Assembly (NCBI RefSeq): GCF_946477055.1
Contig: NZ_CAMKXG010000215.1
Coordinates: forward strand, 1 to 6,126
Source: Lonsdalea britannica
GTDB taxonomy: Bacteria; Pseudomonadota; Gammaproteobacteria; Enterobacterales; Enterobacteriaceae
DNA length: 6,126 nucleotides
Direction: 5' to 3'
Shown here: positions 1 through 6,081 of the stretch, piece by piece
How positions within the stretch are numbered: the first letter of the stretch is position 1
Layout: the number at the start of each line of letters is the position of its first letter
Program-made: the position numbers and the translations under genes
The notes under the pieces: generated by a model
Seen by the model: the letters and a program-made list of their open reading frames with translations, nothing else
The model's database searches: none
What the model was told of the DNA's origin: nothing

Positions 1-229
1 TCTGCAAGGTCCGCGTCGATTCTTCGCCCATGTCTACATCGATATTTTCTGAGTCTGAGCTCAACACGCACGGCGAATCCACGACCCGCACATGAAACCC
101 CACGTCATAAACATAGTCCTGAGCATTCCCGCTACCGGAGGTGGCGGCGATCGCGGGCAGCGACATCAGGTGTGCCCACAGCACGCCATGCACGGCCCGA
201 CGAATCGCGGTTCGGCATCTTGTCGTCAT
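1..229 (-). CDS. Fimbrial minor pilin subunit, partial (C-terminus beyond left edge)
   Basis: Reading leftward from the ATG at 229-227, 76 codons are open and run off the window. The product starts with a signal peptide: basic n-region (MTTRCRTAIRR), hydrophobic stretch VLWAHLMSLPAIA, likely cleavage near residues 28-29. The mature part has the usual start of a chaperone-usher pilin: a short donor-strand segment, then a beta strand (VGFHVRVVDSPC) with Cys54 as first cysteine of the pilin disulfide, then IDVDMGE, matching the family pattern of acidic/hydrophobic residues followed by 'FG'. The second cysteine and C-terminal tyrosine strand lie outside. The start follows the adhesin stop by 10 nt, with a GGGGA very close to the ATG, so it is probably translationally coupled. 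The role is inferred as a tip-adaptor or minor subunit; the exact subtype (PapF-, PapK- or PapE-like) cannot be told. Confidence 0.82.
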   Translation of the reverse strand, partial: MTTRCRTAIRRAVHGVLWAHLMSLPAIAATSGSGNAQDYVYDVGFHVRVVDSPCVLSSDSENIDVDMGEESTRTLQ

Positions 230-239
230 CGTCCCCGCC

Positions 240-1277
240 TTAGTCATAGTTGAAACGTAAGACGATGAATTTCTCGACATCGCCGGGGACTGCCGCATCT
301 GACGCGTACAGTCTGGCGGTGTATTGCTTTTCCACCGTGCCGCTGGCTGATGTCAGCCCATTGATGAAGCCAATGAACTGGTTGTAGACGATGTTGTTGC
401 CGGTCGAGCCGTCTTCGATTTTCAGCATCGAGCCATTTCCCATATCCATCCCGTCAGCGCTGGCCAGAACGTTGTTTCTGGAAGCCGCGTCGAAGTTGAC
501 GGTGAGGTCGAAGCCTTTGCCGCAATCCTCGCCGCCGTCGGTCGAGGCGCTGATTTGGAAATCCTGCTGCGCCACGACGCCTGCGGAAGCGCTGCTCCAC
601 GCCTGCACCGTGCCGAAATCGATATAGCTGTTGGGCGACACAATGACGTTGGCCGAACACTGGATCACCTCAATGTTTCTCAGCCCGGACAGCCGGAAAA
701 CATAGTTACTGTCAGGCTTATTGTTGATACCCAGTTCGCCATCCACCTGAAATACGCTGAGAGAATCCGTGCCCGAGCCGTTGTTGCTGATATTGCCGAT
801 TTTTTCCAGATACAGCTGCACCGTGGTGGGCATCATGGTCGGATTTTTCGGCGGAGCGGAACCTGACGGTCCCGGCGCGATAAATTTTCCTGTCGACACC
901 CGCGAGCCGCTCCCGCCACCGCCCGAGACGATCCCGAGATCCTGACCGTTGTAGATGATCCCAATGCCGATCCCGGCGCCCACCACTTCTCCGCCCGGGT
1001 TGGGGTAGAAGTAGGCGTATTCGCCATTGGGCTTCACATTTTTGTAAGCCCAGCAGGCCAGATTGCGGCTGTAGGTTTTCGACGTCCACAGCCGACTGCC
1101 CACCGGCAGCGTGGAAGGGATTTTCAGCGCGCCGATATCCTCGCTGTCGGAAACCGGCCCGTTTACCGTATCTTTGCGGCATTCCAACGCGGAGGCGTCA
1201 ACGGCCAGCATGGCCAACACGCCGCCGCAGAACCACGGCAGGCAACGCCGTGCGCCTGAGGTCACTACTCTGGACAT
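240..1277 (-). CDS. Two-domain fimbrial tip adhesin
   Basis: A 345-residue protein. The frame stays open upstream to 1601, but the ATG at 1277 is chosen because a strong GGGGAG sits just before it and a signal peptide follows (residues 1-30, ending VDASA, then LECRKD). Residues about 31-200 form a domain unlike a pilin, with Cys33 and Cys75 as a likely disulfide, an aromatic stretch around EYAYFYPNPGG (86-96), GIGIGIIYNG (102-111) and a glycine-rich loop SGGGGSGS (118-125). Residues about 201-345 form a pilin domain: Cys207 and Cys252, IDFGTV (219-224), and a final strand AVPGDVEKFIVLRFNYD with penultimate Tyr. An N-terminal receptor domain joined to a C-terminal pilin domain, with total length near 340, is the layout of tip adhesins such as FimH and PapG. 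The ligand cannot be read from the sequence. It is encoded between the chaperone and a minor pilin. Confidence 0.85.
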   Translation of the reverse strand: MSRVVTSGARRCLPWFCGGVLAMLAVDASALECRKDTVNGPVSDSEDIGALKIPSTLPVGSRLWTSKTYSRNLACWAYKNVKPNGEYAYFYPNPGGEVVGAGIGIGIIYNGQDLGIVSGGGGSGSRVSTGKFIAPGPSGSAPPKNPTMMPTTVQLYLEKIGNISNNGSGTDSLSVFQVDGELGINNKPDSNYVFRLSGLRNIEVIQCSANVIVSPNSYIDFGTVQAWSSASAGVVAQQDFQISASTDGGEDCGKGFDLTVNFDAASRNNVLASADGMDMGNGSMLKIEDGSTGNNIVYNQFIGFINGLTSASGTVEKQYTARLYASDAAVPGDVEKFIVLRFNYD

Positions 1278-1449
1278 ACTCTCCCCTTTTTCAATGTAGT
1301 CGCCGACGTCTCCATGTCTGCGGGTTTCAGCAACGAGATGCGCCGTAGCGCGACATCCCGGCGGTTTGGTCCGCGACACGGCGCTATGGTCATGTGCTCC
1401 GCGTCCGTAGCGCCCCGCATCATGGCGGTCGTCATCTTCATTTCCTGTT
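1278..1449 (-). other. Spacer between chaperone and adhesin genes; holds a doubtful 58-codon ORF
   Basis: This 172-nt spacer is long for the 3' part of a fimbrial operon, where genes usually almost touch. It contains a minus-strand ORF from the ATG at 1441 (in-frame ATG at 1435, with AGGAA about 6 nt before that second ATG) to the TAG at 1265-1267, so it would overlap the adhesin start by 13 nt. The 58-residue product (MKMTTAMMRGATDAEHM...) has no signal peptide, no membrane segment and no pilin features. It may be a chance ORF or the remains of a lost subunit gene. I see no clear hairpin or promoter here. Confidence 0.3.
1281..1287 (-). promoter_or_regulatory. Ribosome binding site fixing the adhesin start
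   Basis: On the minus strand AGGGGAG lies 3 nt upstream of the ATG at 1277. It is the only good Shine-Dalgarno sequence in front of the longer open frame, and the signal peptide begins exactly here. This rejects the upstream methionines that would overlap the chaperone gene. Confidence 0.65.
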
Positions 1450-2202
1450 TCAGCGAGTTTGCTTATCGACCACGGCACAGGTCGCCTGCTGACAGGCAAA
1501 GCGCAGCTCCGGATGACCGCCGAAATCATTGACGTAGTACAGCGAGAACGCCTGCACCGACGGGTCTTTAACGTCGACGTTGACGGAGGACTTCGGCGCA
1601 ATCATAAAAGCCCGATCCTTCAGCAGAGAGGAGGTCCCCTTCTCTCCTGAGCGGAGCTGAATATTGCTGACGGTGATGTAATACGGCGTGGGATTTTCCA
1701 CCACGAACTGCTGACCAGACTTGCGGATTTTAAGTCGGCGTTGCCAAACGTCGTCTTTCACCGGTTTGATGCTTTTCGGTCGATAAAACACTTTGATCTC
1801 CGATTGCACGGCAATCTGCAGAACGTTCGCCTTCTCCGGTTTGGGCGGGATTTCCCGCACATTCAGATAAAACAGAGACTCCCGATCCTGCGGCAGTTGA
1901 TCGATCCCCGACGTTTTCACCAGACGGATCAGGGTGCGCCCGCCCGCCTCGATCCGCTGCAGCGGCGGCAGCACCATCAGCGGGGCCGAAATTTTGCGGT
2001 GTTCGCTATCGGTCAGCCAACTTTGCGCCAGAAAAGGAAGGGTTCCATTTTCGTTCGTCAGCGTGACGGTGGTGGTTTGCTCCGCCCCGTCGTAGACCAC
2101 CCGCGTTCGGTCAAGGTTGATCGCCGCCTGCAAGGTCGGCGAAAACATCACGATGCACGCCAGCAGTACGGCAGACATCCTGAAATGACGATGTTGGTTC
2201 AT
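1450..2202 (-). CDS. PapD-family periplasmic pilus chaperone (FGS type)
   Basis: A 250-residue protein. Residues 1-26 are a signal peptide (VLLACIVMF core, cleavage after LQA). The mature N-terminus AINLDRTRVVYDG parallels PapD and places Arg34 at the PapD Arg8 position; Lys137 in SEIKVFYRP matches PapD Lys112. These two residues anchor the subunit C-terminus in the cleft. The G1 donor strand is NVLQIAVQ (126-133). The F1-G1 loop (REIPPKPEKA) is short, which puts it in the FGS class serving thick, rod-like pili. Domain 2 has the conserved ENPTPYYITV and ends with Cys237/Cys242, the counterpart of PapD's C-terminal disulfide. The protein binds each exported pilin, completes its fold and hands it to the usher. 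Its ATG directly follows the usher stop (TAAATG), with the ribosome site inside the usher's last codons, so translation is coupled. Confidence 0.96.
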   Translation of the reverse strand: MNQHRHFRMSAVLLACIVMFSPTLQAAINLDRTRVVYDGAEQTTTVTLTNENGTLPFLAQSWLTDSEHRKISAPLMVLPPLQRIEAGGRTLIRLVKTSGIDQLPQDRESLFYLNVREIPPKPEKANVLQIAVQSEIKVFYRPKSIKPVKDDVWQRRLKIRKSGQQFVVENPTPYYITVSNIQLRSGEKGTSSLLKDRAFMIAPKSSVNVDVKDPSVQAFSLYYVNDFGGHPELRFACQQATCAVVDKQTR

Positions 2203-4734
2203 TTACTCTTCTCCAGTTGTTGCATTGGTTGGGGGCAATGGCAGGCAAGGCAGCAGCAGGGACGCCAGGCCGGTTAAGGTTCGAGGCAAGGTCATTCGGC
2301 ACTGCGCTTCGCCGTCCCAGCGCGCCGTCAATGTTTCATTTGGCGCAACGCCGGTGAGATAGACCTGTCCTTCCTCTGTCACCATGGCCACTTCACGTCC
2401 GCTGGCGTTCGTCACCGTCGCCGCAAACGGGGGATAACGTCCGTCTGGCAGCCTCAATGTGCCAAGCACCTTATTGCCGCTGACGATCTCGAATTTGCGG
2501 TACCCGATGGCGCCCTCGGTGAGCGTGCCCTGCACAATGGTTGTCAACGCCTCGACGTCGTCTGGCAGATGCTGAACGTCGACGCGCGTCGAGACATCGA
2601 AGTAGCTGCTGGTCCCGGCAATCACCGCCAGTCCATCAGCGTTGGTCACCACGCTGCCGTTGGAGAACGGCACGCCCGGCACGCCATTGGCGTCCACCAT
2701 CACACGCGTTCCGCCGTTAACCCCCTTCTGATGGGCGGCGACGCCATGACGCGTCGCCGTAATCCCCCCGCGCAGGGAGCCGTTAACATAGGTGTAACCA
2801 TCTTGCTGCCAGGACAGCCCCATGCTGGCGTTGGTTGCCGACGCGGCATAGTTGTAGGTCCCACTGACGTAGCCTTTGCTGGCGGCGTCGTAGCGCGTGC
2901 TCAAATTCCAGCTTCGGTTTTGATCCTGCTGATTGCTGTAGGTCAGCGTTTGGGTCATCTTCCCGCCATAGCTGCCTAAGCCGTATCCGACGCGTTCCCG
3001 GTCGCGCAGCGGGATGGAGAGATTGAGATAGATGCTATCGTCGGTATTCGCGTTGTAGAGCGAGCGCCACGCAGAGACTCCGGCGGAGACCCCTTTAATC
3101 GGCCCCAAATCGAGATAGGTGTTCAGGGAGATGCCGTAACGGTGCTGCTGCCGCTCATTCCAGAAGGTTTGCTGGGTGTAACTCAGATACGTAGACAGGC
3201 CGTTCAACCACTGCCTTTCGCTATCGAAATTTTTCGATAAGGTAATGACGTAACGCTCTTTTTCGTTGTGATAGTCGCTTCCGTTGTTATTCAACGCATA
3301 GAGATACTGAGACATCCCCATGAAGGTCTTTTCAGAGAAACGGTATCCGGCGAAGTTCACCTGCCCGTCGATGGAATCGAAGCGCTTCGACCAGTTCACA
3401 GAAAAGGAGCGCCCATTCTGCAACGGGGTATTCGGCAAACTGGCACGAGACTGGGTGATATCCGCCGACACCGCCCCCAGCAGATACAGGTTTCGCCCCA
3501 ATCCCACAGACCCGGACTGGTAGCCGTTGGACAACGTGGTGCCGCCATATAACGACCAGGCATTGCTCATCCCCCAGGAAAACTCGCTTGAGGAGAACGT
3601 CAAATTTTCCTGATGGCGCTGACTGTCCGACGGGCGGCCGGCCGACAGCTTGTATTGGATTTGCCCCGGCCGAGTCAGATAAGGGAGGCTGGCGGCTTCG
3701 GTTTTGAACGTCGTGACGGAGCCGTCTTCTTCCGTGATTCGCACGTCCAGCGTTCCGGTCACGCCGCTGTTCAGATCCTGAAGAGAGAACGGCCCCGCGG
3801 GTACGGTGATTTCATGAATCACACGCCCGTTTTGCATAACGGTGACCGTCGCATTGGAGCGGGCCACGCCGCGAATCTCCGGCGCATAGCCACGCAGCGA
3901 GGGCGGCAGCATGTTTTCATTGCTGACCAGACTGGCGCCGATAAACCGAAAGCTATCGAAGAGGTTGGTGTTGAGATACATCTCGCCCAGCCTGACATCG
4001 GCCGACATAAACGGCAGCGGTCGAAAGGCATAGAACTGATCCCAGGAGAACTCTTTACGATGATTGTCTCGCGCGGCATTCATGTAATACCGGTAGTCGG
4101 CACGATAGCGCCATGCCCCGAGATTAAACCCCGCCGTGCCGTAGCTGCTGAGATAACGGGCGGAGCTGCCATTACCGGTGCCTCGACGCACGTTGCCCAC
4201 CAGGTTGTAGTCCAGCATGACGCCGTTGATACCGGGGTCCCACTGCTCCGGCGGCGTCCAATTTTTGTTGCTGTATTTCATCCACGCCTGAGGGATGGAG
4301 ATATTCAGTTCTCCCATCCCAATCTGGTTGGAAACATTCACTCCGTTAAGGGTAGAGACATCCGCGCACTGCCCGTTGTTCCACCACGTAATGTTCTCCG
4401 CGGCCTCCGGCTTTAGCGCCAGTTTGCCGACGGTCTCCGCATCCAGACACAGGCGTGATTGACGACCGTCCGGGCTCGACGCAAGGTAGCTGACTCTCCG
4501 CTGGTCAATCATTTTGCTATTGACCTTAATCGTCAGCATATAGTCGCCGGGAATGACGTAGTCCGAATCAGCGAAGCGGCTTAGATCAATCTCATTACGT
4601 TCATCAATATCCAATACGCTGGCATTGAATTCCGTCGCTTTTGCATTATTGGAGAAAAAACAAACCATGAACAGACCGTATCGACAGGTGCTATTCAGTT
4701 TATTTATAACTCTCTTTTCCTGCGTATTCGTCAT
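2203..4734 (-). CDS. PapC-family outer-membrane fimbrial usher
   Basis: An 843-residue protein, the normal usher length. It forms the outer-membrane pore through which the pilus is assembled. A signal peptide ends at NAKA (about residue 33), with an unusually short hydrophobic core (GLFMVCFF). The N-terminal chaperone-binding domain begins FNASVLDIDERNEIDLSRF and has a Cys pair at about 96 and 123. A 24-strand-type barrel follows, interrupted by the plug region from about LPPSLRGYAPEIRG (277-290) to YLTRPGQI (352-359). The C-terminal domains include GGTRVMVDANGVPGVPF, LPDDVEA and LTEGAIGYRKFEIV, and a closing Cys pair at about 812 and 830. The ATG at 4734 is chosen; only a TTG at 4737 precedes it before an in-frame TAA at 4741-4743. 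No good Shine-Dalgarno is visible, which could keep usher levels low. The stop abuts the chaperone ATG. Confidence 0.96.
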   Translation of the reverse strand: MTNTQEKRVINKLNSTCRYGLFMVCFFSNNAKATEFNASVLDIDERNEIDLSRFADSDYVIPGDYMLTIKVNSKMIDQRRVSYLASSPDGRQSRLCLDAETVGKLALKPEAAENITWWNNGQCADVSTLNGVNVSNQIGMGELNISIPQAWMKYSNKNWTPPEQWDPGINGVMLDYNLVGNVRRGTGNGSSARYLSSYGTAGFNLGAWRYRADYRYYMNAARDNHRKEFSWDQFYAFRPLPFMSADVRLGEMYLNTNLFDSFRFIGASLVSNENMLPPSLRGYAPEIRGVARSNATVTVMQNGRVIHEITVPAGPFSLQDLNSGVTGTLDVRITEEDGSVTTFKTEAASLPYLTRPGQIQYKLSAGRPSDSQRHQENLTFSSSEFSWGMSNAWSLYGGTTLSNGYQSGSVGLGRNLYLLGAVSADITQSRASLPNTPLQNGRSFSVNWSKRFDSIDGQVNFAGYRFSEKTFMGMSQYLYALNNNGSDYHNEKERYVITLSKNFDSERQWLNGLSTYLSYTQQTFWNERQQHRYGISLNTYLDLGPIKGVSAGVSAWRSLYNANTDDSIYLNLSIPLRDRERVGYGLGSYGGKMTQTLTYSNQQDQNRSWNLSTRYDAASKGYVSGTYNYAASATNASMGLSWQQDGYTYVNGSLRGGITATRHGVAAHQKGVNGGTRVMVDANGVPGVPFSNGSVVTNADGLAVIAGTSSYFDVSTRVDVQHLPDDVEALTTIVQGTLTEGAIGYRKFEIVSGNKVLGTLRLPDGRYPPFAATVTNASGREVAMVTEEGQVYLTGVAPNETLTARWDGEAQCRMTLPRTLTGLASLLLPCLPLPPTNATTGEE
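2206..2214 (-). promoter_or_regulatory. Ribosome binding site of the chaperone inside the usher 3' end
   Basis: The minus strand reads GGAGAAGAG before TAAATG. GGAG lies 8 nt from the chaperone ATG and is read as the usher's final Gly-Glu-Glu codons, so one stretch serves both genes. Confidence 0.7.
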
Positions 4735-4828
4735 CAATAGTTACCAGTGTATTGTTAACATCGTTCAGGAAAGAAAAAGGGGTAAATAAGAGATCATTAC
4801 ACTCCCCACGTCACCGCATCTCTGAATT

Positions 4829-4939
4829 TCATTTCTGACGACGACATAAAAAACAGATGCAAACACCGCCAAATAAAAGAGTCACGCCGACCATCAAGGA
4901 TTCACTTAATCTCATCCAAGAAACAGATCGCGATTCCAT
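4829..4939 (-). CDS. Possible 36-residue single-span membrane peptide
   Basis: The minus-strand ORF starts at the ATG at 4939 and stops at the TGA at 4829-4831; in-frame ATGs at residues 9 and 16 are alternatives. The product has a polar N-terminus (MESRSVSWMRLSES), a hydrophobic run LMVGVTLLFGGVCICFL of about 17 residues and a basic tail CRRQK, as expected for a small inner-membrane protein with its C-terminus in the cytoplasm. Against it: no Shine-Dalgarno sequence is visible before any of the three starts, and T-rich DNA gives hydrophobic codons by chance. It lies wholly within the pilin-usher gap. The function is unknown. Confidence 0.25.
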   Translation of the reverse strand: MESRSVSWMRLSESLMVGVTLLFGGVCICFLCRRQK

Positions 4940-5256
4940 ATTGCAATAGGTTTATAAATACATATCTCGGCCATAGAACACGCCCTCGTAAATTCACAGG
5001 AATTATTTTTAGCCAGACAATCACCACGTATTATTGATTTTCACCTATTACTTAACGACAAGGGGAGAATGTCCTATAGCGTGCCCCTCTTTAACATCCA
5101 CGGCGCACGGTGGACTAATACTCCTTGCAGCCGACTTTATTTTTGTTATTAGCGCGTCATATTTTAATATAGCCATAATTTAATAAAGACAATCCGGTAC
5201 ACATGCCCTTATTCTGCTGACAATACATGCTTTTCCTGATATCTCCTTGGTGTATA

Positions 5257-5276
5257 TTAAAAGGGAATCCTTTCCC
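5257..5276 (-). terminator. Weak terminator/attenuator after the major pilin gene
   Basis: On the minus strand, 11 nt after the pilin stop, GGGAA (5276-5272), loop AGGA and TTCCC (5267-5263) form a 5-bp stem followed by TTTTAA. The stem is short and the T-tract is only four long, so termination would be partial. A leaky terminator at this place is known in pap operons and makes pilin mRNA more abundant than distal mRNA. Confidence 0.5.
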
Positions 5277-5287
5277 ATAGATTCTTT

Positions 5288-5833
5288 TTACTGGTAGGAG
5301 ATCACGAAGTTGGCCGTACTTTCAAAATTACCGGTCGTCACATCCGTCACAGACGGCAATTTCTGCACGAAGGAAGTGAACGATAACGTATTATCGCCAT
5401 TGACCAGGTTATAATTGCTCACCGCGGCAGTAGTACCGTCAAACGATACTTTTTCACCAGAGTATTGAATCGCAATACCAGCGCCGCTAGCACCGCCATT
5501 CAGCGCCAGCAGTTTATTATCTGTGCCGGCAGCAGTTCCTCCTGAGAATACAACATTTGCTGTTGTTGAGGTCTCGATGGAACAATCTCTTAAAGTAATA
5601 TCGAAAGGTTTAATCACCGACGTTCCACCGTTATTCAGCACGGTTTTGCTGATTTCACCGAACTCAATCGTCTGAGCCAAATCATCCTGAGAGACAGAGC
5701 ACGGCGTATCAATAATTTTCCCTTTGAAGGTCACATTTCCATTGTGGCTATCCGCTGCCTGCACATTGACGACAGTGAGAGAGGTAACAGCAATCATCGT
5801 AGCCAAAGCAATATTGGATAATTTCATTTTCAT
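5288..5833 (-). CDS. Major fimbrial pilin subunit
   Basis: A 181-residue protein of typical pilin length. The signal peptide MKMKLSNIALATMIAV... ends at VNVQA (residue 26). The mature chain begins ADSHNGNVTFKGKIIDTPC, giving a donor-strand extension and first pilin strand, with Cys45 pairing with Cys84 (LRDCS). IEFGEISK (56-63) and the C-terminal NFESTANFVISYQ with penultimate Tyr180 are conserved pilin features used for chaperone binding. The middle (about 86-165) is rich in Gly, Ala, Ser and Thr, as in the surface-exposed variable part of major pilins. Two starts are possible: the ATG at 5833 directly abuts GGGA, while the second ATG at 5827 (residue 3) has that GGGA 6 nt upstream and is better placed. 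As first gene, separated from the usher by a hairpin, it would be the most abundant product and the pilus rod subunit. Confidence 0.94.
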   Translation of the reverse strand: MKMKLSNIALATMIAVTSLTVVNVQAADSHNGNVTFKGKIIDTPCSVSQDDLAQTIEFGEISKTVLNNGGTSVIKPFDITLRDCSIETSTTANVVFSGGTAAGTDNKLLALNGGASGAGIAIQYSGEKVSFDGTTAAVSNYNLVNGDNTLSFTSFVQKLPSVTDVTTGNFESTANFVISYQ

Positions 5834-5892
5834 TCCCGATTTAATTCAATAGATGAAAACGTGCTTGTTGGCGGCAGCCAAAAAGTACGCCC

Positions 5893-5910
5893 TGACCGGT
5901 CAATGCATTG
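5893..5910. repeat. Two overlapping perfect 10-bp palindromes
   Basis: TGACCGGTCA (5893-5902) and CAATGCATTG (5901-5910) are each perfectly self-complementary and share the CA at 5901-5902. They lie 60-78 nt upstream of the pilin ATG, beside the proximal GATC box. The symmetry suggests a binding site for a dimeric regulator; no named operator is recognised. Confidence 0.4.
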
Positions 5911-5916
5911 ATGCCA

Positions 5917-6000
5917 GGATCTTTCATCGAGTGGTTCAGCGACAGCGCATTCATCATCACCACCTCGCCTTTTCCACGCCAATCCAGCATGTAAAGATCC
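5917..6000. promoter_or_regulatory. Inverted GATC boxes, candidate Dam/Lrp phase switch
   Basis: On the plus strand GGATCTTTCAT (5917-5927) and ATGTAAAGATCC (5989-6000) are inverted copies sharing GGATCTTT, then CAT after one extra base. Each holds a GATC Dam methylation site; the two sites are 78 bp apart. In pap-family operons two GATC sites about 100 bp apart, inside Lrp sites of the form GnnnTTT, give on/off switching of pilin transcription. GATCTTT fits that form in both copies. The assignment is inferred from sequence and position. Confidence 0.4.
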
Positions 6001-6031
6001 CATGAAACCGTCATGCGTTGAACGAGCGGCA

Positions 6032-6060
6032 ATCTAACCACAGGCCAAAAAACAAGACAA
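6032..6060 (-). promoter_or_regulatory. Candidate sigma70 promoter upstream of the pilin
   Basis: On the minus strand TTGTCT (6060-6055), a 17-nt spacer and TTAGAT (6037-6032), with TGG giving an extended -10. The match to consensus is partial (4/6 and 3/6). It would give a leader of about 190 nt spanning the GATC boxes. A second weak candidate, TTGGCT-17-TTTCAT at 5881-5853, would give only a very short leader. Confidence 0.2.
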
Positions 6061-6081
6061 TTATATTGATTTGTATATATT

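Larger units (their letters stand above)
4735..5287 (-). other. Long gene-poor gap between pilin and usher
   Basis: This stretch is AT-richer than the usher gene and has no ORF of ordinary size on either strand. On the coding strand it holds, in order, a hairpin plus T-tract just after the pilin stop (5263-5276), a 23-codon ORF preceded by AAGGAG (5228-5157), a 36-codon ORF with a membrane span (4939-4829) and a 10-codon ORF behind a strong GGGGAG (4797-4765). In pap operons a papH-type terminator subunit gene stands between pilin and usher; nothing like it is left here. I see no convincing promoter for the usher in this gap. Confidence 0.7.
5834..6081 (-). promoter_or_regulatory. Leader region of the fimbrial operon, truncated by the contig end
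   Basis: These 248 nt precede the pilin and should hold at least part of its control region. They include the inverted GATC boxes, the overlapping palindromes and a possible sigma70 promoter, listed separately. The distal part (6081-6050) is AT-rich. One minus-strand frame is open across the region to a TAA at 5841-5843, 7 nt before the pilin ATG. From the ATG at 6014 it would give 57 residues (MTVSWDLYMLDWRGKGEVV...) without a ribosome site or recognisable domain. I treat it as doubtful, though the tail of a truncated upstream gene is possible. Confidence 0.5.

Noticed and set aside
1278..1601. Upstream extension of the adhesin frame (108 extra residues)
   Set aside because: It overlaps the chaperone gene, has low-complexity Arg/Ser-rich content typical of a shadow frame, and lacks a signal peptide; the ATG at 1277 has both ribosome site and signal peptide.
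1741..2277. 178-codon plus-strand ORF opposite the chaperone and usher end
   Set aside because: It spans the junction of two well-conserved minus-strand genes and has the Arg/Gln/His-rich content of an antisense frame.
3613..4416. 267-codon plus-strand ORF opposite the usher
   Set aside because: It is a shadow of the GC-rich usher gene: Arg/His-rich, no domain, no ribosome site, and the usher is intact on the other strand.
5097..5114. Inverted repeat TCCAC...GTGGA in the pilin-usher gap
   Set aside because: The stem is only 5 bp with no following T-tract, within chance expectation for a gap of this size.
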